In this document: piece after piece, positions 39,671-50,190 of the stretch
Layout: each line of letters opens with the position of its first letter
Numbering within the stretch: the stretch's first letter is position 1
Made by a program: the position numbers and the translations under genes
Origin: Pseudonocardia ammonioxydans
Lineage (GTDB): Bacteria > Actinomycetota > Actinomycetes > Mycobacteriales > Pseudonocardiaceae
Assembly: GCF_900115005.1 (NCBI RefSeq)
Contig: NZ_FOUY01000010.1
Coordinates: forward strand, 124,001 to 188,000
Length of the DNA: 64,000 nucleotides
Direction: 5' to 3'
The notes under the pieces: model-generated
What the model saw: only the letters and a program-made list of their open reading frames with translations
Databases searched by the model: none
What the model was told of the DNA's origin: nothing

Positions 39671-39875
39671 GGCGTACCTCCTCGCTGTCGCCCGGGCCGG
39701 GTTCCGGCCGGACGGCCTGTCGCCGCGGCCCGCGCGGGTGGGCGGGCCTCGGGACGCGTCGCTGCGTCACCACCGATCCTGGCACGGGATCGACCGGGGA
39801 GGACAGGAACGCCGCCCGTGGGTGTCCACAGACGACGACCCCGGCACCGTCGGGCGGTACCGGGGCCGGAGCGGT

Positions 39876-40208
39876 TCAGGAACCCTGCGGCGTGCCGGGG
39901 CTCGGCGGCGGGAAGGCGGGCGGCTGCTGGTTCGGCGTGGCCGGGCCGCCCTGCGGCGGGGTGCCGGGCGCGGGCGGCGTGGTGCCGGGCGCGCCGTAGC
40001 CGTAGCCCGGCTGCGGGACACCGGCCGCGTCCTTCGCCTTGCGGGCCGCGCCGGCGATCTGGTTCGTGTACTTGCCGTGGGTCTGCTTGTCCACGAACTG
40101 GGCGGCCGAGTCCAGCATCTTGCCGGCCTTGTCCGGGTTGGACCGGGCGTAGCGACGGGCCACCTCGACCGCGCCGGCGAGAACCGTGAGTCGGCGGAAC
40201 AGGGACAT
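39876..40208 (-). CDS. MT0933/Rv0909-like antitoxin-family protein
   Basis: A 110-aa protein. The N-terminal 60 residues resemble the MT0933-type antitoxin family: KAGKMLDSAAQFVDKQTHGKYTNQIAGAARKAKDAAG, an amphipathic helical repeat. The C-terminal half is Pro/Gly/Gln-rich and disordered. GGAGG precedes the ATG. No toxin gene of the usual kind is adjacent, so an active toxin-antitoxin pair is not supported; many actinobacteria carry orphan members. Confidence 0.65.
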   Translation of the reverse strand: MSLFRRLTVLAGAVEVARRYARSNPDKAGKMLDSAAQFVDKQTHGKYTNQIAGAARKAKDAAGVPQPGYGYGAPGTTPPAPGTPPQGGPATPNQQPPAFPPPSPGTPQGS

Positions 40209-40357
40209 CTGTCAGGACCTCCGTGACGGGCGCGGCCCCTCGCCGGGGCCGCGGGCTCGTGAGTCGCGTGGACCCACGGTAGGGGAACGCGCGGGTACGG
40301 GCAGGGAGTTCCCGCTCCGGCGCGTCCGACACCACCGGGTTGATCGGCTGCTGCGGG

Positions 40358-40942
40358 TTACCGCCCCATCAGGAAGAACTCGCGGTTGGGGCGCAACGCG
40401 GTCAGGTGGGCGAGGCGGTTGGACATCGCGAACAGCGCGGTGATCGCCCCGACGTCCCAGATCTCCTCCTCGGTCAGCCCGGCCGCGCGGGCGTCGTCGA
40501 GGTCGGCCTCGGCGAGCGCCTCGGACTGCCGGGCGATCAGCAGCGCGAGGTCGACGATCGCGCGCTCCCGCTCGGACAGCTCGGCCGCGTACGGGTTGGT
40601 CGCGACCCGGTCGGCGATCTCGGGGTCCTTGGCCCGGATCCGCAGGATCGCGCCGTGCGCGACGACGCAGTACGTGCAGTGGTTCGCCCCCGAGGTGGCG
40701 ACGACGACCAGCTCCCGCTCGGCCTTGGTCAGCCCGCCGTCCCCGCCCGCGCGGTCGGGTTCCATGAGCGCGTCGTGGTAGTCGAGGAACGCCCGCAGCT
40801 CGCGCGGGCGCCTGCCCAGTGCCCGGAACACGTTCGGGACGAAACCCGACTTCTCCGCAATCGCACCGATCCGCTCGGCCAGGTCCGGCGGGAGGTCCTC
40901 GACCTCGACGTGCCCGAACCGGCTCACCTCGTGCTCAGCCAT
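40358..40942 (-). CDS. AhpD-like / carboxymuconolactone decarboxylase family peroxidase-related protein
   Basis: A 194-aa helical protein of the AhpD-like alkylhydroperoxidase fold. The redox motif is NHCTYCVVAHG (CxxC then His) near residue 88, preceded by LTKAERELVVVATSGA and followed by FAMSNRLAHLTALRPN, matching the uncharacterised peroxidase-related family. It could reduce organic hydroperoxides, but a partner peroxiredoxin is not adjacent. ATG at 40942. Divergent from the DUF3024 gene. Confidence 0.85.
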   Translation of the reverse strand: MAEHEVSRFGHVEVEDLPPDLAERIGAIAEKSGFVPNVFRALGRRPRELRAFLDYHDALMEPDRAGGDGGLTKAERELVVVATSGANHCTYCVVAHGAILRIRAKDPEIADRVATNPYAAELSERERAIVDLALLIARQSEALAEADLDDARAAGLTEEEIWDVGAITALFAMSNRLAHLTALRPNREFFLMGR

Positions 40943-41004
40943 ACCCGGAAGCTAGTACCCCCGCCTCTTCCGGGACACCGGCCGATCCGGGACCATGTCG
41001 CGCC

Positions 41005-41349
41005 ATGGGAGTCCCGGAGCAGGTACGCCAGCAGCTCGCGGCGTGGTGCGCGGAGCTGGTGCCCGAGTCCGAGCGCGACCGGCGCCGGATCGGCTACACG
41101 ACGGCGGGCAGCACCGTCACCGTCCTCGACCGGCGGCCACCGGCGTTCCCCGAACTGGGCGCGGCCTGGACCTCGACGTCGCTGGCCCAGCTGCGCGCCG
41201 ACGACCCGGAACCGGGCAGCTGGACGCTCTACATCCCCGCCGCCCGCGGGTCCGGTGAGCGCTGGGAACGCGTGCGTCCCGCGGCCGAGGACCCGTTCGT
41301 GCTGCTGGAACGGGTCGCCGACGGCATCCGTGCGGTCGGCTCCGGCTGA
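41005..41349 (+). CDS. DUF3024-like protein
   Basis: A 114-aa soluble protein, GVPEQVRQQLAAWCAELVPE ... RIGYTTAGSTVTVLDRRPP ... SWTLYIPAARGSGERWERV ... DPFVLLERVADG. The order of strands and the closing PF-x-x-LLERVADG resemble DUF3024, a family of no known function. ATG at 41005. It is convergent with the 702-aa gene, 8 nt between ends. Confidence 0.65.
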   Translation: MGVPEQVRQQLAAWCAELVPESERDRRRIGYTTAGSTVTVLDRRPPAFPELGAAWTSTSLAQLRADDPEPGSWTLYIPAARGSGERWERVRPAAEDPFVLLERVADGIRAVGSG

Positions 41350-41357
41350 GCTGGGCC

Positions 41358-43466
41358 CTACTCCCCGCTGCCGCCCCGGGCGGCCTCGCGTGCCGCCGGG
41401 GCCATGGCCGACGGTGTCGAGGGGCGCCGGTCCTCGTCCTGGGCACCGGCCGGCGCCGACGCGCTGCGCGGCGTGGGGACCGCGGGTGCCGGGGACTCGT
41501 CCACCGGGCCCGCCTTGGCCGGGCCCGCCTGGGCCGGGACCGATACCTCCGGCGGGACCGCGGGGACGGCGACGGTGGCCGGTGTGCCCGGCTGCTCCCC
41601 GCCCGCCGGTGTGTCCGTACCGCCGGGCTGCTCCGTACCGCCGGGCTGCCCGGTGCCGGTGGCAGTGCCGGTTCCGCGCAGGAACCGGGCCGAGGCCTGG
41701 TTGAGTACCTCGAGCAGCGTCGTGCCGGAGGACCCGGCCCGCGGCTCGTCCCCGACGACGGCCAGCATCCGCGGCGCGGCCGCGGTCAGCAGCAGCCCGT
41801 CGGCCTGCAGGGCCGCGGCCCCCAGCACGACGACGAGGTCGGCCGAGTCGGCGGGCGGCAGGGCCCGCAGCAGGTCGTCGCTGCGGGCCACGCGCAGCAG
41901 CCCGAAGCCCGGGACACCGCGCGCGGCGTCCGCGACCCACGCGTCGGCCAGGTCCCGGTGGGTGCCGCCGAGCTCGCCCAGCAGCCGCCCGAGCTCGGCC
42001 CGGTCCGCCACCTCGCGCCGCGCCCGCCCGAGCTCACCGAGCGCGTCCTCGTAGGCCACCGGGTCGTGCGCGCGCAGGGCCGCGACCGCGGCCGCGTGCT
42101 CGGGAGCCGCCGAGCCGGCCGGGACCGCCGACTCGCACGCCGCCGCCAGCCGCTCGAGTTCGTCGGCGGCCTCGGCCGGGTCGCCGTGCTCGTCGTAGTC
42201 GACGATCGCCCGGGAGACCCGCTCGGCCGCCGCCAGGTCGGGCACCGACACCGGCGAGTCCTGCTGCAGGAACAGGACGTCGTGCCGGATCGCACCGACC
42301 GAGCGTGCCGCCGCGGCCACCATGTCCAGGGCCTCGGTCAGCGCGGGCAGGTCCTGCGCGGTCCGCGGGATCGGCAGGCCCAGCACCGAACACAGGCGGG
42401 CGATCTCGTCGTCGCGGCGCGCCAGGTGCAGGTGGTGGGCGACCGCGAGGACCTGGTCGTAGTCCTGGGGGATCTCGCCGTCGACCCGGAACGCCCGCAG
42501 CAGCGGCTCGGCGTCCTTCTGCTCCTGCGGACGGAAGTAGGACCGGCTGCGGCCCCCGCCGTCCAGGAAGTCCAGGTAGGCGCGGATCGTCTCGGCGCCG
42601 CCCTCGGGCAGGGCCTCCACCGGCTCGACCCGGGGCCCGGTCTCCGCCAGGCCGGCCCGGTCGTCGCGCTGCCGGGCGGCGAGGCCCTGCAGCGACTCGA
42701 ACTCGGCGTGCAGCCCGCTGTGCACCAGCCGCCCGACGACGTCGCGCAGCCGCTCGGCGTCCGGCGTCCGGTCGAGCGTCGCGAGCTTGTCCAGCACGCA
42801 CCGGGCGACCTGGGTGACGGCGGCCCGGCGGTCGGCGTCGAGGTCGCGCAGCAGGCCCGGGACGATCCGGGCCTCCCCGTCGTCGGCACCGGCGACCGTG
42901 CGGGCGGCCCGGGCACAGCACCCGGCGACGTCGGCCGGCGCGGGCACCGCGGACTCCGGCGGCAGCTCCTGGCCGTCCCGGACCGACCGGTCCGCGCCGA
43001 CGGTCGCGAGCAACCGGCGCAACCGGCGCAGCTCCGGTGCCGGGAGTGCGGGCAGCCGGTCGACGACCCGGCCCGCGACGGACTCCGGCAGCGCACCGCG
43101 CACGGCGGTCAGCCGCTCCGGCGACGCGCCGGTCAGCAGGATCCGCATGCCGTAGCCGGTGAGGTCGGCGAGCGCACGGGCCAGCTCGTCCGGTTCGGTG
43201 TCGGACAGGACGACCAGCGACTCGGCGGCCACGACCCCGGCGAGGGTCTCCGGCCCCTCGGCGCCGGGCCGGGGCGGGGCGGGGGAGCCCAGCGCCCCGG
43301 ACAGCGTCCGCAGACCTGCCGGGGGCCGCCCGTCGCGGAGGTCGGCGACGATCCGGGTCGTCGCCGCGCGTACCGCCGGTCCGCCTCGGCCGCTGCCCGC
43401 CAGCCGCTCGACGAAACCGACGAGCGCCTCCGGCTCCATGCCCTCGGACACCCGCACATCGAGCAT
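41358..43466 (-). CDS. Large protein of unknown function, 702 aa
   Basis: A 702-aa protein of normal codon use. Residues ~1-90 are a helical lead (EPEALVGFVERLAGSGRGG), ~90-140 have strands like ESLVVLSDTEPDELARALADLTGYGMRILLTGAS, then a long helix-rich middle (residues 180-520) with Arg/Asp/Glu-rich repeats, a second alpha/beta piece LVVVLGAAALQADGLLLTAAAPRMLAVVGDEP near 560-590, and a ~100-residue Gly/Pro/Thr-rich tail (GGTEQPGGTDTPAGG). The two alpha/beta pieces look like separated strands of a P-loop NTPase, but no Walker A is visible. I do not recognise the family; it may be a degraded helicase-like or regulatory scaffold. Confidence 0.7.
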   Translation of the reverse strand: MLDVRVSEGMEPEALVGFVERLAGSGRGGPAVRAATTRIVADLRDGRPPAGLRTLSGALGSPAPPRPGAEGPETLAGVVAAESLVVLSDTEPDELARALADLTGYGMRILLTGASPERLTAVRGALPESVAGRVVDRLPALPAPELRRLRRLLATVGADRSVRDGQELPPESAVPAPADVAGCCARAARTVAGADDGEARIVPGLLRDLDADRRAAVTQVARCVLDKLATLDRTPDAERLRDVVGRLVHSGLHAEFESLQGLAARQRDDRAGLAETGPRVEPVEALPEGGAETIRAYLDFLDGGGRSRSYFRPQEQKDAEPLLRAFRVDGEIPQDYDQVLAVAHHLHLARRDDEIARLCSVLGLPIPRTAQDLPALTEALDMVAAAARSVGAIRHDVLFLQQDSPVSVPDLAAAERVSRAIVDYDEHGDPAEAADELERLAAACESAVPAGSAAPEHAAAVAALRAHDPVAYEDALGELGRARREVADRAELGRLLGELGGTHRDLADAWVADAARGVPGFGLLRVARSDDLLRALPPADSADLVVVLGAAALQADGLLLTAAAPRMLAVVGDEPRAGSSGTTLLEVLNQASARFLRGTGTATGTGQPGGTEQPGGTDTPAGGEQPGTPATVAVPAVPPEVSVPAQAGPAKAGPVDESPAPAVPTPRSASAPAGAQDEDRRPSTPSAMAPAAREAARGGSGE

Positions 43467-43791
43467 CTCGCCTCACACCTCCGCCATGCCGGCAACGCCG
43501 TACCGGGGACGGCGTCCACGATGTCCATCGGCCGTGGCTCGTCCGCCGTTCCGCCTCCCCGCCGTGCTCCGTCCGGCCGACAGCACCGTTCGTCACTCAC
43601 TGTGACGGTGTCGACACGTACGGGCACACGAGGGGGAGGAGGCCCGATCCCCCCGGAGGCTACCCGCCACATCGCCGTGATGCCGTGACCTCGCTCATCA
43701 CACCGGTGACGCCACTCGTTGCAGCCCCCGGCGCCCACAGTGGGTCACGAGCACCGGCCCAGTACTGGGCCATCTGTGTGAAATACGGGTC
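43467..43791. other. Gene-free stretch, 325 bp
   Basis: Between the 702-aa gene start and the end of the YbdD-like gene. It holds a small hairpin ACGCCGT-n7-ACGGCGT (43495-43515) 30 nt upstream of the 702-aa start, which may be its regulatory site. Nothing else is seen. Confidence 0.4.
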
Positions 43792-43971
43792 TCAGCAACA
43801 CCGGGCGGACGGTTCGCGGTCCTGGCGGTCGGTCCGCTCCCGCCAGAACACCCGCTCGGACATCACCGGCTCGCCCGGGTGGTGGGCCGCGCAGTGCTCC
43901 AGGTAGCGCTCGTAGTCGCGTTCCCCGGCCAGCTCGCGCACGAACTCCCAGAACGCGCGCAGCCGGCTCAT
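43792..43971 (-). CDS. YbdD/YjiX family short protein
   Basis: A 59-aa protein (MSRLRAFWEFVRELAGERDY ERYLEHCAAHHPGEPVMSER .. in two parts), with the family core YxxYLEHxxxxHPxEPVMSxxxFxRE. In E. coli the relatives YbdD and YjiX are encoded right after cstA and btsT. Here too the ATG overlaps the cstA stop by 4 nt, so both are co-translated. Role is accessory to the transporter. Often missed because of its size. Confidence 0.85.
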   Translation of the reverse strand: MSRLRAFWEFVRELAGERDYERYLEHCAAHHPGEPVMSERVFWRERTDRQDREPSARCC

Positions 43972-46166
43972 CCGGACCCTCCTGCCCGCGCGAGCTCACG
44001 CTGCTTCGCGCGTTCCTCCCGGGTCGGCACGAGTCCGGACGGCGCCCAGATCTGCGACTCCACGTACGGGTCCTCGGAGCCGCTGTCCAGCGGTCGGCCG
44101 CGCAGCGCGGTGATCCACACCCGGACCGAGTCCACCAGCACGATCACGATCAGGATGGCGAACAGCGCGGTGAGCACGGTGTCCAGCGTCGTGTTGAACA
44201 CGACCTGCTGCATGTCCTCGACCGACTTCGCGCTGCCCAGGCTGGTCTTCCCCGCGTCGAGCGCCTCCTGGTACTGGGTGCGCTGCGCCCAGAAGCCCAG
44301 CTTCGGGTTGTCGGAGAAGATCTTCTGGTAGCTCGCGGTCAGCGTCACCGCGGCGTCGAACGCGAGCGGGACCAGCGTGATCCAGGCGTACCGGGCGCGG
44401 CCGTTCTTGATCAGGAGCGTGGTGCAGACCGCCAGCGCGACGGCGGCGAGCAGCTGGTTCGCGATGCCGAACAGCGGGAACAGCTGGTGGATGCCGCCCA
44501 GCGGGTCGTTCACGCCGGCGTAGAGCAGGTAGCCCCATGCCCCGACGATGACGGCGCTGGAGATCCAGGCCGCCGGGCGCCACGACGTGTCCTTGAACCG
44601 CGGCCAGACGTTGCCCACCGTGTCCTGCAGCATGAAGCGCCCGACCCGGGTGCCCGCGTCCACCGTGGTGAGGATGAACAGCGCCTCGAACATGATCGCG
44701 AAGTGGTACCAGAACGCCCGCAGCGCATCCCCGCCGAAGAGCTCGGAGAACACCGTCGACAGCCCCACCGCCAGGGTCGGCGCCCCGCCCGAGCGGCCGA
44801 CCAGGCTCTGCTCCTCGACCGCGGCGGCGGCCGCGGCGAGGTCGGCCGGGGAGATCGTGAAGCCGATCTGCTGGACCGCCGCCGACGCCGACTCGAGCGT
44901 CGGGCCGAGCACGGTGGCCGGCATGTTCATCGCGAAGTAGAGGCCGGGGTCGAGGATGCAGGCCGCGGCCAGCGCCATGACGGCGACGAACGACTCCATC
45001 AGCATGGCGCCGTAGCCGATCACCCGGACCTGCGACTCCTTCTGGATCAGCTTCGGGGTGGTGCCCGAGGAGACCAGGGCGTGGAAGCCGGAGAGCGCAC
45101 CACAGGCGATCGTGATGAACACGAACGGGAACAGCGAGCCCGCGGCGACCGGGCCGAGCCCGTCGAAGGCGAACCGGGTCAGCGGCGCCATCTGCATCGC
45201 CGGCCAGGCCAGCACGATCGAGGCCGCCAGCAGCACGATGACGCCGATCTTCATGAACGACGACAGGTAGTCCCGCGGGGCGAGCAGCATCCACACCGGC
45301 AGCACCGACGCGGCGAAGCCGTAGATCACCAGCGCCAGCGTCAGCTGGTTCGCGCTCAGGTGGAAGGTCTCGCCCCACGACGAGTCCTGGACCCAGCCAC
45401 CGGCGACGATCGCGAGCAGCAGCAGCGCCACCCCGATCACGGAGATCTCGATGATCTTCCCGGGGCGCAGGTAGCGCAGGTAGAAGCCCATGAACAGGGC
45501 GATCGGGATGGTCATCGCCAGCGAGAACGTGCCCCACGGCGACTCGGCGAGCGCCTGCACCACGACCAGCGCGAGCACCGCCAGCAGGATCACCATGATC
45601 ACCAGGACGGCGACGATGGCGGCGATCCCGCCGACCGGGCCGATCTCCTCGCGGGCCATCTGGCCGAGGCTGCGCCCACCTCGCCGGGTGGAGAAGAACA
45701 GCGTGACCATGTCCTGGACCGCGCCGGCGACGATGACGCCGACGATGATCCAGATCGTGCCGGGCAGGTAGCCCATCTGCGCCGCGAGCACCGGCCCGAC
45801 CAGCGGCCCGGCCCCGGCGATGGCGGCGAAGTGGTGGCCGAACAGCACCCGCCGGTCGGTCGGCTGGTAGTCCTGCCCGTCGTCGAGCCGCTCGGCCGGT
45901 GTGGCGCGGGTGTCGTCGACCCGCAGGGCCTTGTAGGCGATGTAGCGGGAGTAGAAGCGGTAGGCGATGGCGTAGGACGCCACGGCGGCGAACACCAGCC
46001 ACGCCGCCGAGATCTGCTCACCGCGGGTGAAGGCGACGATCGCCCACGCCACCGCGCCGAGGACGGCGACCGCCGTCCAGATCGCGATCTGCTGGGGATC
46101 GCGGCGCCGGGTCGCCGGACCCCCGCCCCGTCCCTCTGGCTCCCCCGACCGTTCCGTCGTGACCAC
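43968..46166 (-). CDS. cstA: CstA family carbon-starvation / pyruvate-peptide transporter
   Basis: A 732-aa polytopic carrier with about 16-18 helices. The N-terminal basic lead RRRDPQQIAIWT enters the first helix; then YRFYSRYIAYKALRVDD, FGHHFAAIAGAGPLVGPVLAAQMGYLPG (the CstA signature), RSLGQMAREEIG, and the long C-terminal part with RYAWITLVPLAFDAAVTLTAS. CstA/BtsT proteins take up pyruvate or peptides and are induced at low nutrient. GTG at 46166 is chosen because GGGGGG lies just upstream. Followed in the same operon by the YbdD-like gene. The neighbouring pckG suits a gluconeogenic context. Confidence 0.95.
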   Translation of the reverse strand: MVTTERSGEPEGRGGGPATRRRDPQQIAIWTAVAVLGAVAWAIVAFTRGEQISAAWLVFAAVASYAIAYRFYSRYIAYKALRVDDTRATPAERLDDGQDYQPTDRRVLFGHHFAAIAGAGPLVGPVLAAQMGYLPGTIWIIVGVIVAGAVQDMVTLFFSTRRGGRSLGQMAREEIGPVGGIAAIVAVLVIMVILLAVLALVVVQALAESPWGTFSLAMTIPIALFMGFYLRYLRPGKIIEISVIGVALLLLAIVAGGWVQDSSWGETFHLSANQLTLALVIYGFAASVLPVWMLLAPRDYLSSFMKIGVIVLLAASIVLAWPAMQMAPLTRFAFDGLGPVAAGSLFPFVFITIACGALSGFHALVSSGTTPKLIQKESQVRVIGYGAMLMESFVAVMALAAACILDPGLYFAMNMPATVLGPTLESASAAVQQIGFTISPADLAAAAAAVEEQSLVGRSGGAPTLAVGLSTVFSELFGGDALRAFWYHFAIMFEALFILTTVDAGTRVGRFMLQDTVGNVWPRFKDTSWRPAAWISSAVIVGAWGYLLYAGVNDPLGGIHQLFPLFGIANQLLAAVALAVCTTLLIKNGRARYAWITLVPLAFDAAVTLTASYQKIFSDNPKLGFWAQRTQYQEALDAGKTSLGSAKSVEDMQQVVFNTTLDTVLTALFAILIVIVLVDSVRVWITALRGRPLDSGSEDPYVESQIWAPSGLVPTREERAKQRELARAGGSG

Positions 46167-46324
46167 CGTGGCCCCCCGCTCCGTGCACCGTGTGCGACCG
46201 GTTGCACGCCGAACCGGCCCGGGCGAGGAGGTTACGTCCGGCAATCGGCGGTGTCACCGTTGTGCGACACGACGTTATGGAGTCTCGACCCGCCCCGGCG
46301 GGCGACCCCGTCCGGCACACGACC

Positions 46325-46359
46325 GAGCCCCCGCCCGCCGGGACGGCGGACGGGGGCTC
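46325..46359 (-). terminator. Hairpin terminator downstream of pckG
   Basis: GAGCCCCCGCCCGCC (46325-46339) and GGCGGACGGGGGCTC (46345-46359) pair at 14 of 15 positions with a 5-nt loop, 16 nt after the pckG stop on the minus strand. Confidence 0.75.
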
Positions 46360-46374
46360 CGGGTGTCGCGCGGG

Positions 46375-48198
<1,824 letters not shown>

Positions 48199-48587
48199 GT
48201 CGTCCTGTTCTCCTCGCCGGCCCCGGCCCGCCGTCCGGGGGAACAACTACGAGCCCGCGACCTGATCGGCACGGGCCCAGACGGGAAAAGATGTACCAGG
48301 AGGCTACCCGCGGAATGGGGCGTCACCCATGGGGCTCCTTGAGAGGTCAGGCACAACACCGATCAGGTAGATCGATTCAGTCAGTTGTGACGACCGCGGG
48401 CGTCGTCGCTGCTGACGGGCTTGTCACAAGGACGCAACCCGGCCGGAACAGCCGATTCGGACACGAGTGGTGATCCGGGTGCGGAAATGCGGGGAGCAAC
48501 GTCGGAGACGAACTCTCATCGGTCTGAAGAATCCGATTCAACGTACATTTAGCATTCCTCTTCGGTACTTATCGTGCAGAAGGGGTG
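48199..48587. other. Gene-free stretch upstream of pckG, 389 bp
   Basis: A more A+T-rich region that must contain the pckG promoter. I find no clear operator or hairpin. The first part is the leader of pckG; the rest follows the hypothetical gene at 48588. Confidence 0.4.
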
Positions 48588-48947
48588 TCACCGCGCCGGA
48601 ACGACCGGAGCGGCGGGACGCGCGAGCTCCGGGACCATGATCGGCAGCCGGTGTGCGGTGACCTGCCAGTAGCGCGCCGTCGGGTCCGCCGCACGCCAGG
48701 CGTCGGCGAGCCGGACGACCGCGTCCGGGTCGATCTGCCGGCGCGGCCGCGGGCGCATCCCGCATCGGGCGCGGACACCGGCATCCAGCGCCCGCCAGGC
48801 GTCCTCGGCGGTGGAGTGCACCGAGACCTCCGGCTGCGCCGCACCGGCGGCGCCGCCGGTCGTCCCGGCTGCGGCGTCGTCGGCCGGTCCCGGCCCGGCC
48901 GCCTCACCGAGGACCAGGGTGTAGGCGCTGACCACCTCGTAGGGCAC
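48588..48947 (-). CDS. Hypothetical protein, about 119 aa
   Basis: Starts at GTG 48947 (VPYEVVSAYTLVLGEA) with GGGAG 7 nt upstream; a longer frame to 49241 has low-complexity, shadow-like sequence. The C-terminal part is coherent: STAEDAWRALDAGVRARCGM, then QIDPDAVVRLADAWRAADPT and ARYWQVTAHRLPIMVPELA. It may be a small helical protein. No family recognised. Confidence 0.5.
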   Translation of the reverse strand: MPYEVVSAYTLVLGEAAGPGPADDAAAGTTGGAAGAAQPEVSVHSTAEDAWRALDAGVRARCGMRPRPRRQIDPDAVVRLADAWRAADPTARYWQVTAHRLPIMVPELARPAAPVVPAR

Positions 48948-49298
48948 GGCTCGCTCCCGCGTGACGTCGGCACCGGCGGCCCGGACGGGACCGCCGCGGT
49001 CGGCGGTAGTGAACCAGCAGGGAGGCCCCGGACCGGTCGATCGGGGGACGGCGGGCGGCGGCGCGTCGCCGGAACCGCCCGTCCGGGCCGCCGGACGGTC
49101 ACCTGCCGCGGTCACGGGCGACCCCGACCGTTCACCGCGCGCGACCGGCGCCCGGGCCGCACGAAACCGCCGGACGGGCCGGCGACGGAAGATCGACAAC
49201 TGCTCCCGGGCCGGGTGAATCCGGGCCCGCGCGGAACGCATCGACGCGGTTGCTCAGGGTAGGCTCGACGTTCGCGAACGGACGGGGAGGGGCCCACT

Positions 49299-49754
49299 GT
49301 GGAGGGAACCGGCAGCTACCTGACGCTGGTGATCGTCGGCGTCCTGATCACGTTCGGGGTCGGGCAGATCCTGCTGCGTTCCGGGCAGCCGTTCCTCGAC
49401 GACGTGTTCCGCAACAAGGAGAGCGCCCACTCGATCAACCGGCTGCTGGTGGTGCTGTTCCACCTGCTGACGCTCGGCGTCCTCGGGATGATCTCGATCA
49501 TCGACGTGAGCGAGAGCGCGGGGCCGGCGCAGACGATCGTGTTCAAGCTCGGTCTCGTGCTGCTGATCGTGGGCATCGCCTACGGCATCTCGATGCTGGT
49601 GCTGCTGCGGATCCGGGAACGCCGCCGGCAGCAGGCGGTGTCCGCCGAGATCGACCAGACGATCGCCGAGCAGCGCCGCGGGCCGGGCCGGTTCCGCCGC
49701 GGTGGCGCGCCCGACGGTGAGCCGCGCTCGCCGTCGGAGCAGCCGGAGGACTGA
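49299..49754 (+). CDS. Small integral membrane protein, 151 aa
   Basis: Three hydrophobic stretches: SYLTLVIVGVLITFGVGQILL, HSINRLLVVLFHLLTLGVLGMISI, and TIVFKLGLVLLIVGIAYGISMLVLL, then a basic polar tail (RIRERRRQQAVSAEIDQTIA). GTG at 49299 with GGGGAGGGG upstream. The N-terminal pattern is common in actinobacteria but of unknown function. It stands alone and is convergent with the next gene. Confidence 0.75.
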   Translation: MEGTGSYLTLVIVGVLITFGVGQILLRSGQPFLDDVFRNKESAHSINRLLVVLFHLLTLGVLGMISIIDVSESAGPAQTIVFKLGLVLLIVGIAYGISMLVLLRIRERRRQQAVSAEIDQTIAEQRRGPGRFRRGGAPDGEPRSPSEQPED

Positions 49755-49821
49755 GACACCGGACGGCCGGGACACCGGAGGACCGGGACCGGGCCACCGG
49801 GCCGGGAGTCCTGCCCGGGCT

Positions 49822-50190
49822 TCAGTGCCCCGCGCCCTCCCCGGTGACCACGGGGAACAGTCCCTCCACCGGTTCCGGGGGCGGGCCGAGACCTCGCACC
49901 CGGTCCGCGAGACCGTCGCCATCCAGGTCGGACCACAGCGAGATGCCACCCGGGGTGTCGACGACCAGGGTGTCCGGCACACCGTCCCCGTCGGCGTCGC
50001 GGGCGGCGGGGCCCGACACCGGCACCGCCGACCCGGGCTGCACCGGGCCGGCCGGCCGGTCCGCCCGCGGAACCTGCACCGCCCGCCACCACGGGACCGT
50101 CCCGGCTGCCGGTGCCGCGGCGACGACGAGCGTTCCCCACGGCCACCGCACCGGGCGCGCCGGAGCCGGGACGTCCCGCTCAGGCCGCAC
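49822..50190 (-). CDS. Small protein with two calcium-binding-like DxDGD motifs
   Basis: A 122-aa protein. A hydrophobic stretch in WPWGTLVVAAAPAAGTVPWW could be a membrane or signal segment; then two repeats ARDADGDGVPDTLVVDTPGG and SDLDGDGLADRVRGLG with DxDxDGxxD pattern as in TSP3/dockerin-like calcium sites. The function is unknown; surface-exposed binding seems possible. Its start overlaps the stop of the upstream gene by 11 nt, so the pair is coupled. Confidence 0.6.
   Translation of the reverse strand: MRPERDVPAPARPVRWPWGTLVVAAAPAAGTVPWWRAVQVPRADRPAGPVQPGSAVPVSGPAARDADGDGVPDTLVVDTPGGISLWSDLDGDGLADRVRGLGPPPEPVEGLFPVVTGEGAGH

Noticed and set aside
39876..40208. Toxin-antitoxin pair
   Set aside because: Only an MT0933-type antitoxin-family protein is present; neighbours are an E1 alpha gene and an AhpD-like gene, neither a toxin.
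48948..49241. N-terminal extension of the hypothetical gene at 48588
   Set aside because: The extra 98 residues are Arg/Pro/Ala-rich without coherent structure, and a good ribosome-binding site precedes GTG 48947.
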